From Gammaproteobacteria bacterium (GTDB taxonomy: Bacteria; Pseudomonadota; Gammaproteobacteria; Steroidobacterales; Steroidobacteraceae), in contig JASHSK010000066.1 in assembly GCA_030038755.1 (NCBI GenBank), positions 1-34,895 of the forward strand: 34,895 nucleotides of DNA, written 5' to 3'. Position numbers and translations under genes: made by a program. The notes under the pieces are model-generated. The model did no database searches and was not told where the DNA came from. It was given only the letters and a program-made list of their open reading frames with translations. Every line of letters begins with the position of its first letter. The first letter of the stretch is position 1. Below are positions 23,619-30,205 of the stretch, piece by piece.

Positions 23619-25853
23619 TCAGCGCTGACCGGCCTGCGGCCGCAGGTGCAGCTCGCGCGCCAGGAACACGTACACCAGCGCCCAGCTGCGCGCCTGCTCG
23701 GCGTGTGTTGCGCCGGGACCGTGACCACCCTCCGCATCTTCCGCGAACAGCACACGGTGCTCCTGCGCCTGCATCTTCGCCGCCATCATGCGGGCGAATA
23801 CCGGTGTGACCCGGTCATCGCTGCTCTCGGTGATGAACAATACCGGCGGGTAGGCGACGCCCGCCCGCACGTTCTCGTAGGGTGAGTAGCCACGCAGGTA
23901 TTCGGCCATCCTCGGGTCGGCCGGATCGCCGTATTCGGCGACCCAGGAAGCGCCCGCTCCAAAATGCGTGTAGCGCAGCATGTCGAGCAGCGGGCGCTGG
24001 CAGACAACCGCGCCGAACAGCTCCGGTCTCTGCGCCATCGCGGTGGCGACCAGCAGCCCGCCGTTGGATGCGCCGAGGATGCCCAGCTGCGCCGGCGTGG
24101 ACAGCCTGCGCCCTTCGATGTCGGCCGCGACGGCTTCGAAGTCATCGAAGGCTCGCTGCCGATGCACGGTCAGCGCCGCTTCGTGCCACGCAGGACCGAA
24201 TTCACCACCACCACGGATGGAGGCGACGGCGACCGCGCCGCCCCGAGCGAGCCACAGAGAGCCTGCGGCGAGCAGACGGTGCGCATCCTCCCAGTACCAG
24301 GGAGTCAGCGACAGCTGAAAGCCGCCGTAGCCGTACAGAATGGTGGGGACCGGGCCGGTCGCACCCGTCGGGCCGATGAAGAAATACGGCACGCGGGTGC
24401 CGTCTGCCGAGCGTGCCCAGTACTGATGCACGGCCAGGTGTGCGGCGTCGAAGCGCGCGGGCTGCGAGCGCAGCGCCCGGACCGTCACTCCGTCGTAGGC
24501 GTAGAGGGTCGGGGGTTGCAGGAACCCTTCGAAGAGAAAATAGGCGTCGCTCGTCCAGTCGTCGGTGGAGACGATCGTGGTGGAGCCGCCGGCCGGCAAT
24601 GGCAGCGTCGTGTCGCTCCAGGCCGCGTGGGGCGCCGCGCCTGCAGCGCCTGCGGTACCTGTCGGTGGCGGCCGGAAGGCATGGATGGCACCGGTGACGT
24701 CGTGATAGATCGAGGCGAATACGGCGTCTCGCCCGGCCGATACCGCATCGATCGTCTCCTGCGGACCGGGCGTGTACAGCACCGTGACCGGCAGCGGGCC
24801 CGGTGCGGCGCGGCCGTCCTCGTAAGGCAGCACGGGCAGGGCGATCAGCGAGCCCCGACGGATGGTGCCGTCGGCGCGCCGCCAGTCCTTCTGCAGCGTC
24901 GCGATCAGCTCTCCGGCGGTGACGCCCTGTACCTGCGCGTCCTCGGGCAGCGGCAGGTGCAGCAGGCGAGCGTTTCTCTGCAGCAGGTAGTAGTCGGTTC
25001 GAAAGAAGTCCGGCTGCCGCTCGATCAGTGCGACGTTGCCGTCAGGGCCGCGGAACACCTGCGCGGAGACGTCCACGTCCGTCGGTGCACCGGCCAGCAG
25101 GGTCTTCGCCGCGCCGATCGGCTCACCGCGGCGCCAGAGCTTCACGATGCGCGGATAGGAGGAGGCGGTCAGCGTTCCAGGACCAAAGTCCGTCGCCACC
25201 AGCACCGAGTCGTCATCCAGATAGCCTGCCGTGGATTTGGCGGCCGGCAGGGAGAAGCCGTCGGCAACGAAACGTCGCTCGCGGAGGCTGAATTCGCGTA
25301 CCACCACGGCATCCCCGCCGCCCGGTGAGAGACTGACCAGGCAGCGCTGCAGCGAGGGTGCACAGTCGGCCCCCTGCCATACCCAATCGTGGCCGGTGCG
25401 CCGATCGAGCGCATCAACGTCGAGCAGCGTCTGCCAGTGCTGCGCTCCTCGGGCGTAATCCGCGATGCTCGTGCGTCGCCACAGGCCACGTACATGCCCG
25501 GGTCCCTGCCAGAAGTTCAGGACCCAGTGGCGTTGCAGGCTGCCGAGAGCGATGCGATCGGGAGCGTTCAGGAGCGCGACCAGCTGCCGGCGGTCGCGCT
25601 CGAACGGCACACCGGTCGCCAGTTCCGCACGGCTGCGGGCGTTCTCGCGCGCAACCCAGGCGTTCACGGCAGGGGAGCCCGTGCGTGACAGCCAGAGGTA
25701 GGGATCGGCGTCGCTCACGGCCCGAGCGGCCGTGGCGGCAGCACCGGTCGCCAGCGCGCACACGCTTGCCAGCGCGCACACGCTCGCCAGCAGCAGCACC
25801 CGACGCGTTCTTCGACGCAGCGCCGGCGCTCCCTGCGGCGGATCGATGATCAA
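23619..25853 (-). CDS. Exported prolyl oligopeptidase family (S9) peptidase
   Basis: Peptidase of about 744 residues if the TTG at 25853 is used. The N-terminus has an Arg-rich run then a hydrophobic signal segment (VLLLASVCALASVCALA) ending near TAARAVSD. The middle is a seven-bladed propeller and the C-terminal 250 residues are the alpha/beta hydrolase: S596 in LGASNGGLL, Asp in ESSDDRVTP (about 679), and H711 in EGGHGPG, so all catalytic residues are present. YGYGGFQLSLTPWY is typical of S9A. No ATG exists in the plausible start region; the frame runs on to 26123 but there overlaps the small peptide gene. The start is therefore uncertain by tens of codons. The protein is probably periplasmic. 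Confidence 0.88.
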   Translation of the reverse strand: MIIDPPQGAPALRRRTRRVLLLASVCALASVCALATGAAATAARAVSDADPYLWLSRTGSPAVNAWVARENARSRAELATGVPFERDRRQLVALLNAPDRIALGSLQRHWVLNFWQGPGHVRGLWRRTSIADYARGAQHWQTLLDVDALDRRTGHDWVWQGADCAPSLQRCLVSLSPGGGDAVVVREFSLRERRFVADGFSLPAAKSTAGYLDDDSVLVATDFGPGTLTASSYPRIVKLWRRGEPIGAAKTLLAGAPTDVDVSAQVFRGPDGNVALIERQPDFFRTDYYLLQRNARLLHLPLPEDAQVQGVTAGELIATLQKDWRRADGTIRRGSLIALPVLPYEDGRAAPGPLPVTVLYTPGPQETIDAVSAGRDAVFASIYHDVTGAIHAFRPPPTGTAGAAGAAPHAAWSDTTLPLPAGGSTTIVSTDDWTSDAYFLFEGFLQPPTLYAYDGVTVRALRSQPARFDAAHLAVHQYWARSADGTRVPYFFIGPTGATGPVPTILYGYGGFQLSLTPWYWEDAHRLLAAGSLWLARGGAVAVASIRGGGEFGPAWHEAALTVHRQRAFDDFEAVAADIEGRRLSTPAQLGILGASNGGLLVATAMAQRPELFGAVVCQRPLLDMLRYTHFGAGASWVAEYGDPADPRMAEYLRGYSPYENVRAGVAYPPVLFITESSDDRVTPVFARMMAAKMQAQEHRVLFAEDAEGGHGPGATHAEQARSWALVYVFLARELHLRPQAGQR
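25750..25785 (-). repeat. 18-bp tandem duplication in the S9 signal peptide
   Basis: Two copies of GCCAGCGCGCACACGCTT (second ends CTC), at 25750 and 25768, differ by one base. They encode the repeated ASVCAL of the signal peptide h-region, lengthening it by six residues without changing frame. Confidence 0.8.
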
Positions 25854-25862
25854 TGATACAAT
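25854..25862 (+). promoter_or_regulatory. Extended -10 for the 40-residue peptide gene
   Basis: TGA-TACAAT (hexamer 25857-25862) matches the extended -10 pattern. Predicted transcription start is near 25869, about 42 bases before the ATG at 25911. It lies in an AT-rich patch overlapping the start region of the S9 gene on the other strand. Confidence 0.5.
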
Positions 25863-25910
25863 TTGCAAACTCCTCGATCGGGCGCAGCGGGTTTGGTGGT
25901 GAATACGTAC

Positions 25911-26033
25911 ATGCTGAAGAGCAAGGCCTTTTACTGGTTCGTGGTGATTTCCTCCTCGTGTCTGCTGCTGTGGGGTTGGGCGGACGCACTCAAGAACATC
26001 ATTCGCGGCACGACCGTAGACACCGGCGGCTGA
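25911..26033 (+). CDS. 40-residue single-helix membrane peptide
   Basis: An open frame encodes a peptide starting MLKSKAFYWFVVISSS, with one hydrophobic helix (about residues 7-24, FYWFVVISSSCLLLWGWA), flanked by LKSK and DALKNIIRG, ending TVDTGG. This is a normal layout for a small bacterial inner-membrane protein: positive N-terminus, aromatic-capped helix, mixed tail. Codons end largely in G or C. An in-frame GTG two to five codons upstream is an alternative start. The gene is antisense to any N-terminal extension of the S9 gene and is divergent from it. No family is recognised. Confidence 0.6.
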   Translation: MLKSKAFYWFVVISSSCLLLWGWADALKNIIRGTTVDTGG

Positions 26034-26073
26034 CGGCTTTTGCGGGCCGCCGGCAGGCCCGCCGCGTATCTGC

Positions 26074-27264
26074 CTACGAGGGCTGTCCCGGCTGTGGCTG
26101 CACGGCCGCGCGGCATGATTCATTCTCGCCCACGAGCTCGCCGCCCTGCGCGGTCGGTGGGCTGCGGCGCTGCCGCAGCCGGCTCAGTGCCCAGCGCACA
26201 TAGTCGTGCAGACGCCTGGGATACCAGCGGTACGGCCAGCGCCCGCCGCCGGGCCGACCGCCTCCAGCCAGGCAGTGCATCAGCGATATCGCGGCCAGCC
26301 GCAGATTCTGCTCGGCGGCGGCATCGTGAGTGCGGCCCTCGTGTGCGCGGCGCGCGTCCGCGGCCGCCGTGGTGGCGGCCTCCAGGGCCTGCGTCGTGGC
26401 ATGGCCGTTGCGCGCGAAGACGGCATGCACGGCCTGCTCGGCCTCCGTGTAGAACGGCTCTTCCTCGGGCGTGAACACCATGCCGGAGGTACGGATGTCG
26501 GACAGGTCGATCGCATGGCCGACCAGTCCGGCGAGCCGTCGGGCACACTCGGCGTTCTCCGTGGGGTCGAGGGCGATGCGATCCACGTTGATCGACAGGT
26601 CGCTGTTCGCGCACAGGCGCAGCCACGCGTCCAGCCACAGCCCGTAGAACATCACGTAGTTGCCGCGCGGCGGCGGATGACGGAAGCGCGAGCGCGGGAT
26701 GCCGGCCATGCGGCGTACCACCCGCAGTGCCTCGGGCAGATGCGCCGAGCGGTAGATGTGCCGGCTGACGCTGTCGAAATAATCCGCGGTCTTGTAGGAC
26801 CACCACTGCGCGCGCGGCTCGCGCCACAGATGCAGGTGCGTACCGCCGTACAGGCTGCGCAGGGCCGCGGCGCGCCCGGAGCTGCGGCAGAACTGCAGCA
26901 GGGGTCGCCCGCGGGCGTGCTCGATGATCGCCGATATCCATGCGCGCTGGGCGGCGGGCAGCTGCCCGGCGCGCGCGAAGTACTGGCGATACGCAAAGGA
27001 CGCGTGGTACAGCCCGCGCAGATGCTGCCGGGCCTCCCAGAATTCGTAGAAGTAGGGTCGATCGAGCTGCGGATGACGCAGTCCCGGCAGCGTGGGGGGC
27101 TCGAGCAGGCGGTAGTGCCGCCAGGCATGATTCAGCGCGGCCAGCGATTCGTTGAAGGGCTCCTGATAGCAGGCGAAAGATTCGATGGCGCGAAATTTCT
27201 GAAAGAAGTACGTGCTGGCCGAGCGGAACAGCGAATGGATGAAGACGGGTCCGGTCGTCGCCAT
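26074..27264 (-). CDS. Sulfotransferase family protein
   Basis: Product of about 396 residues. The N-terminus GPVFIHSLFRSASTYFFQKF is a phosphate-binding loop like the 5'-PSB motif of PAPS-dependent sulfotransferases, where Arg and Ser contact the PAPS phosphate. LHLWREPRAQWWS resembles the 3'-phosphate motif (RxP with nearby Ser) and lies at the right distance. The C-terminal third is Arg-rich and diverged. No signal peptide or membrane helix is seen. CysNC in this window makes the PAPS donor. The acceptor is unknown; it could be a polysaccharide, lipid or small metabolite. ATG 27264 is chosen; a GTG at 27276 and a TTG at 27309 are upstream alternatives. A palindrome lies upstream. Confidence 0.8.
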   Translation of the reverse strand: MATTGPVFIHSLFRSASTYFFQKFRAIESFACYQEPFNESLAALNHAWRHYRLLEPPTLPGLRHPQLDRPYFYEFWEARQHLRGLYHASFAYRQYFARAGQLPAAQRAWISAIIEHARGRPLLQFCRSSGRAAALRSLYGGTHLHLWREPRAQWWSYKTADYFDSVSRHIYRSAHLPEALRVVRRMAGIPRSRFRHPPPRGNYVMFYGLWLDAWLRLCANSDLSINVDRIALDPTENAECARRLAGLVGHAIDLSDIRTSGMVFTPEEEPFYTEAEQAVHAVFARNGHATTQALEAATTAAADARRAHEGRTHDAAAEQNLRLAAISLMHCLAGGGRPGGGRWPYRWYPRRLHDYVRWALSRLRQRRSPPTAQGGELVGENESCRAAVQPQPGQPS

Positions 27265-27311
27265 TATCCCTGCCACCTGCTGATCGGTTGCTCCTCTACG
27301 TTCGCGCAACG

Positions 27312-27325
27312 TTACAGGGCTGTAA
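27312..27325 (-). promoter_or_regulatory. Palindrome upstream of the sulfotransferase gene
   Basis: TTACAG and CTGTAA flank GG in a perfect 6-base inverted repeat, placed just downstream of TTGACC (27331-27326, read on the minus strand), a -35-like hexamer. This is a normal position for a repressor operator. A second weaker dyad (ACGTT/AACGT) lies at about 27298-27312. No binding protein can be named. Confidence 0.45.
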
Positions 27326-27332
27326 GGTCAAC

Positions 27333-27346
27333 GGCTCAAAAGAGCC
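27333..27346. terminator. Hairpin between tmRNA and sulfotransferase genes
   Basis: GGCTC-AAAA-GAGCC, followed on the plus strand by ATTAATTTT. The T-rich side is on the plus strand, but on the minus strand the loop is TTTT. It sits between the ssrA 3' end and the sulfotransferase promoter and may stop read-through from ssrA; direction of action is uncertain. The rest of the 188-base gap is AT-rich DNA near 27347-27365 and 27421-27450. Confidence 0.35.
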
Positions 27347-27452
27347 ATTAATTTTAAATAATGTCGGTACCGCCTCCGGCCGCGCGCAGGGCCGCCCGGC
27401 GCGACCTGTAACTGCGTCTGGATTGATTGTCTAACGTATTGAAATTAAAAGG

Positions 27453-27806
27453 TGGTGGAGGCGGCGGGAATTGAACCCGCGTCCGCAAGCCCTAGACTCC
27501 AGGATCTACGCGCGTAGCCCGTTCTTTGGTTCTCGTCCGTCGTTACCCGAAGGGCAGGGAAGACGCCGGACCAGCGACGGTGACTCTTAGCGAAACCACC
27601 CCGTAGCACGATGGCCCGCGATCCTATGAGCGCGTCCCCTGATGCAGTCGCATAGGCACGAGCTGGTCAGAGGTCAGCTGCGACTAGGCAGCCAGAGCGA
27701 AGTTGTCGTCGTTGGCAACTAATGTTTGCAGCAGTGTTTAACGAGGGCCACTGCACCTCGGCACGCCCCTGAAGGTTCGCAACCCACGTCGAAACCGGTC
27801 GCCCCC
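27453..27806 (-). ncRNA. ssrA: Transfer-messenger RNA (tmRNA)
   Basis: Trans-translation RNA of about 354 nt on the minus strand. The 5' end at 27806 reads GGGGGCGACCGGTTTCGACG; its first seven bases pair with the 3' CGCCTCC that precedes ACCA at 27453, giving a tRNA-like acceptor stem with one G-U pair. The 3' part has the T-arm GGGTTCAATTCCC, as in alanyl-tRNA-like tmRNA domains. The tag frame encodes ANDDNFALAA then TAG. The CCA is encoded in the gene. smpB lies 85 bases upstream on the same strand, so the RNA and its protein partner are neighbours; a TAGGAT hexamer about 18 bases before the 5' end is a possible -10. Confidence 0.97.
27684..27716 (-). other. tmRNA tag-peptide reading frame
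   Basis: Ten codons and a TAG stop within ssrA. The resume codon GCC follows TAGTT, similar to the TAGTC before the resume codon in E. coli. The tag is ANDDNFALAA, which keeps the AND start and the ALAA end recognised by SspB/ClpX and tail-specific proteases such as the Prc encoded in this window. Confidence 0.93.
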
Positions 27807-27891
27807 TTCCACAAAGGCACCGCAATCCTACCACGAAAGCCGCGTCCCGCGGCCGTGCGTGGGTCACGTACGCTCGAGCGCGGGGCAGGGC

Positions 27892-28392
27892 TCAGCCCCG
27901 CCGCAGCAGTCGTGCGCGATCGCGCTGCCAGTCACGCTCCTTCTCGGCGGCGCGCTTGTCGTGCTGTTTCTTGCCCTTGGCGAGCCCGATCTGCAGCTTG
28001 GCGCGGCCGTCCTTCCAGTACAGCTCCAGCGGCACGATGGTATAGCCGCGTCGTTCGGTCGCTCCGATCAGGTGATCGAGCTCCCTGCGGTGCAGGAGCA
28101 GCTTACGAGTGCGTACCGGGTCGGCGCTGTGATGGGTCGACACCGTGCGCAGCGGCGACAGGTGCGCTCCGATCAGGAACGCTTCCCCGTTGCGCACGTA
28201 CACGTAGGCTTCGGCGAGCTGCGCCTTGCCGGCGCGCATCGATTTCACCTCCCAACCTTCCAGAGCCAGTCCTGCCTCCAGGCGCTCCTCGATGAAGTAA
28301 TCATGGCGCGCGCGCCGATTCTCGGCGATCACCCGCGGGGCGACCGCCGTGGATCGGGTGGCGCTCACCGGAGCATTCACAGACCTCGGCAT
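27892..28392 (-). CDS. smpB: SsrA-binding protein SmpB
   Basis: Binds the tRNA-like domain of tmRNA and is needed for its entry to stalled ribosomes. 166 residues. Family signatures are [70 protein letters not shown] and the C-terminal basic tail [27 protein letters not shown], which acts in the decoding channel. ATG 28392 has no Shine-Dalgarno and the only -10 (TAGAAT) lies nine bases away. The first 20 residues are a Ser/Ala/Arg-rich extension before the conserved part. Confidence 0.97.
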   Translation of the reverse strand: MPRSVNAPVSATRSTAVAPRVIAENRRARHDYFIEERLEAGLALEGWEVKSMRAGKAQLAEAYVYVRNGEAFLIGAHLSPLRTVSTHHSADPVRTRKLLLHRRELDHLIGATERRGYTIVPLELYWKDGRAKLQIGLAKGKKQHDKRAAEKERDWQRDRARLLRRG

Positions 28393-28401
28393 GGGCGTGC
28401 G

Positions 28402-28407
28402 ATTCTA
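28402..28407 (-). promoter_or_regulatory. -10 element before smpB
   Basis: TAGAAT (28407-28402 read on the minus strand), nine bases before the ATG at 28392. Predicts a transcript starting two to four bases ahead of the start codon. No good -35 is seen. Confidence 0.4.
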
Positions 28408-28446
28408 GTCTTGAGGCGGCGCTATCGGATCAGCCAAACTTGTTCG

Positions 28447-28881
28447 ATGCGTCAGATGACCCGCTCGGCCCTGGTGGCGCGCCCTCCCGAGACGCTCTAC
28501 CGGCTCGTCGAAGATGTGGAGCGCTACCCGGAGTTCGTGCCCGGGTGCACCTCCGCACAGGTGCTCGAGCGCGGCGACCACGAGATGCTCGCGCGTCTGG
28601 CGGTGCGCCGCGGGCCGCTGCGCACGCATTTCACGACGCGCAACCGCCTCGATCCCGGCCGCGGCGTGCATATGCACCTGGTGGAGGGGCCGTTTCGAGT
28701 GCTCGAGGGGCAGTGGAGTTTCACGCCGATCGCCGATCAGGGCTGTCGCATCGAGCTGTCGCTGCGTTTCCAATTCTCCAACGCCCTGAAATCCGCGCTG
28801 TTCGATCCGCTGTTCGAGGAGACGGCGGCCTCGCTGGTGCGCGCGTTCGTGGCGAGAGCCCAGTCCCTGCCCACGGGCTGA
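28447..28881 (+). CDS. ratA: RatA-like START/Coq10-domain protein
   Basis: 144-residue single-domain protein of the RatA/YfjG family. It has the start-region motif RPPETLYRLVEDVERYPEFVPGCTSAQVL, then FTTRNRLDPGRGVHMHLVEGPFRVLEGQWSF and the C-terminal LRFQFSNALKSALFDPLFEETAASLVRAFVARAQ, as in RatA of E. coli, reported to bind 50S subunits, and in Coq10-like lipid-binding proteins. Its biological role in most species is unclear. The gene is divergent from smpB with a 54-base gap, and is followed by rnfH, the standard order. Confidence 0.9.
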   Translation: MRQMTRSALVARPPETLYRLVEDVERYPEFVPGCTSAQVLERGDHEMLARLAVRRGPLRTHFTTRNRLDPGRGVHMHLVEGPFRVLEGQWSFTPIADQGCRIELSLRFQFSNALKSALFDPLFEETAASLVRAFVARAQSLPTG

Positions 28882-28902
28882 GACGCTCGCGGAGGTCCGG
28901 TC

Positions 28903-29196
28903 CTGTCCAAGCGCTGCAGCGTGGCCTGTGATACCCCCCGAGGGGTGCTGTACTGCGAGCTCGAGGTAGCCGACGGCGCCACGGTGGCCGAGGTGCTCGC
29001 CGCGGCCCGGCCGCTGCTCGGGCAGGCCACGGCCGACTGGGAGCGGGGGCCGGTGGGTATCTACGGACGTCCCTGCAGCCGCGAGCAGATTGCCGCCGAC
29101 GGCGACCGCATCGAGCTATACCGGGGGTTGCAGTTCGATCCGCGCGCCGCGCGGCGTGCGCGCGCCGTGCGGATCAAAAAGGCACCGGGTACTTGA
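28903..29196 (+). CDS. rnfH: RnfH/RatB family protein (probable CTG start)
   Basis: Small ubiquitin-like beta-grasp protein of unknown function that often follows ratA. Conserved parts are LYCELEVADGATVAEVLAAARP, GPVGIYGRPCSREQIAADGDRIELYRGLQFDPRAARR and the basic tail. The first ATG or GTG in frame is GTG 28921, but this would remove part of the first strand (KRCSVACDTP). A CTG at 28903 in the same frame has a perfect GGAGG (28891-28895) seven bases upstream, so it is chosen; the product would be 97 residues. No ATG or TTG fits better. Its 3' end overlaps the convergent bamE end by 23 bases. Confidence 0.82.
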   Translation: MSKRCSVACDTPRGVLYCELEVADGATVAEVLAAARPLLGQATADWERGPVGIYGRPCSREQIAADGDRIELYRGLQFDPRAARRARAVRIKKAPGT

Positions 29197-29641
29197 CGCC
29201 GCCGCGGGTGACCGTGGTCACCGGCGCACTGCGCACGTCGCTGACGACGCGCGCGACCGTGTTGCCGCTGAAGAAGATCGTCACGTGCGCGCGCTGCTCG
29301 CGCCTGATGTGCCCCTCGTCCAGATAGTAGTCGTAGTCCCAGCGGGAGTTGTCGAACCCGCCCGGCACCATCGGTGTGCCGAGCAGGAAGCGCACCTGAC
29401 TGTGCGTCATACCGGGCCGGACCTGCGCCACCGCCGTTGGATCGAGGTAGTTACCCTGACGGATGGGCATGTGGTAGACACAGGCGGCCAGCAGCGTCGC
29501 ACCCAGCACGCCCAGCAGCGCCGTTCTGCCGGTCGCACGGGCCGGCCATGAACCGGCGCGCGAGCGTTGGGGAACATGCCGCGACGCGGGGCGGTCGAGC
29601 GGCGATACCACGGGGCTGGGCATTTCAGCGATAATCCTCAT
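29174..29641 (-). CDS. bamE: Outer membrane protein assembly factor BamE
   Basis: Lipoprotein subunit of the BAM complex that folds beta-barrel proteins into the outer membrane. The lipobox LLAAC follows a hydrophobic segment (TALLGVLGATLL), so the mature protein begins at Cys and is lipidated; the N-terminal part before it is unusually long (over 50 residues) and basic. The mature part has the BamE signatures GNYLDPTAVAQVRPGMTHSQVRFLLGTPMV and SRWDYDYYL. ATG 29641 is six bases from the -10 TATGAT and may be leaderless; the ATG at 29623 and the codon at 29659 are alternatives. It is divergent from fur, as is common in gammas. Confidence 0.92.
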   Translation of the reverse strand: MRIIAEMPSPVVSPLDRPASRHVPQRSRAGSWPARATGRTALLGVLGATLLAACVYHMPIRQGNYLDPTAVAQVRPGMTHSQVRFLLGTPMVPGGFDNSRWDYDYYLDEGHIRREQRAHVTIFFSGNTVARVVSDVRSAPVTTVTRGGVKYPVPF

Positions 29642-29647
29642 GCGGCG

Positions 29648-29653
29648 ATCATA
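29648..29653 (-). promoter_or_regulatory. -10 element before bamE
   Basis: TATGAT (29653-29648 read on the minus strand) ends six bases before the ATG at 29641. With a start seven bases after the hexamer the mRNA would begin at the A of that ATG. No Shine-Dalgarno precedes it. Confidence 0.45.
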
Positions 29654-29746
29654 CAGCACAGTCCCTGCCCGGCGGGCCCTGCGTGACGGGCGATGGGGCG
29701 GTGGACATCAACGGCCAGAGCTGCCGACGCGGCACCGAGGTGCAAC

Positions 29747-30205
29747 GTGGAAAGTAATGAACTGCGCAAGGCAGGCCTCAAGGTCACGTTGCCGCGACTG
29801 AAGATCCTGGAGATCCTCGAGCGCAGCCCTACGCGACATATGTCGGCGGAGGAAATCTACAAATCCCTGCTCGACTCGAGCGAGGACATCGGCCTGGCGA
29901 CCGTGTACCGCGTGCTCACGCAGTTCGAGGCCGCCGGGCTGGTCAGCCGCCGGCATTTCGAGAACGGTATGGCGGTGTTCGAGATCAACCATGGCACGCA
30001 CCACGACCACATCGTGTGCATGGACTGCGGCATGGTCGAGGAGTTCATCGACGCCGAGATCGAGAGCCGCCAGAACGCCATCGCGCAGCGCCTGGGTTTC
30101 AAGATCGGCGAGCATTCGCTGGTGCTCTACGGGCGCTGCCAGCGCAGGGATTGTCCGGCCCGCAAGCAGGGACGCGTCAAGCTCGTCAGCTCCGGGACGA
30201 GCTGA
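29747..30205 (+). CDS. fur: Ferric uptake regulator Fur
   Basis: Iron-responsive repressor of 152 residues. N-terminal winged helix: LRKAGLKVTLPRLKILEIL, MSAEEIYKSLLDSSEDIGLATVYRVLTQFEAAGL. C-terminal metal-binding and dimer domain: HHDH at residues 85-88, CMDC (91-94) and a second Cys pair in CQRRDC near the end, which bind zinc. The GTG start at 29747 has GAGG six bases upstream. It is divergent from bamE (105-base gap), the order usual in gammaproteobacteria, and its last 20 bases overlap recN on the other strand. No Fur box with the full 19-base dyad is seen. Confidence 0.96.
   Translation: MESNELRKAGLKVTLPRLKILEILERSPTRHMSAEEIYKSLLDSSEDIGLATVYRVLTQFEAAGLVSRRHFENGMAVFEINHGTHHDHIVCMDCGMVEEFIDAEIESRQNAIAQRLGFKIGEHSLVLYGRCQRRDCPARKQGRVKLVSSGTS

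Noticed and set aside
27265-27452. Possible integration site: AT-rich DNA and a hairpin at the 3' end of ssrA, a known island target
   Set aside because: No second copy of the ssrA 3' end and no integrase are seen in the window; the neighbours are ordinary.
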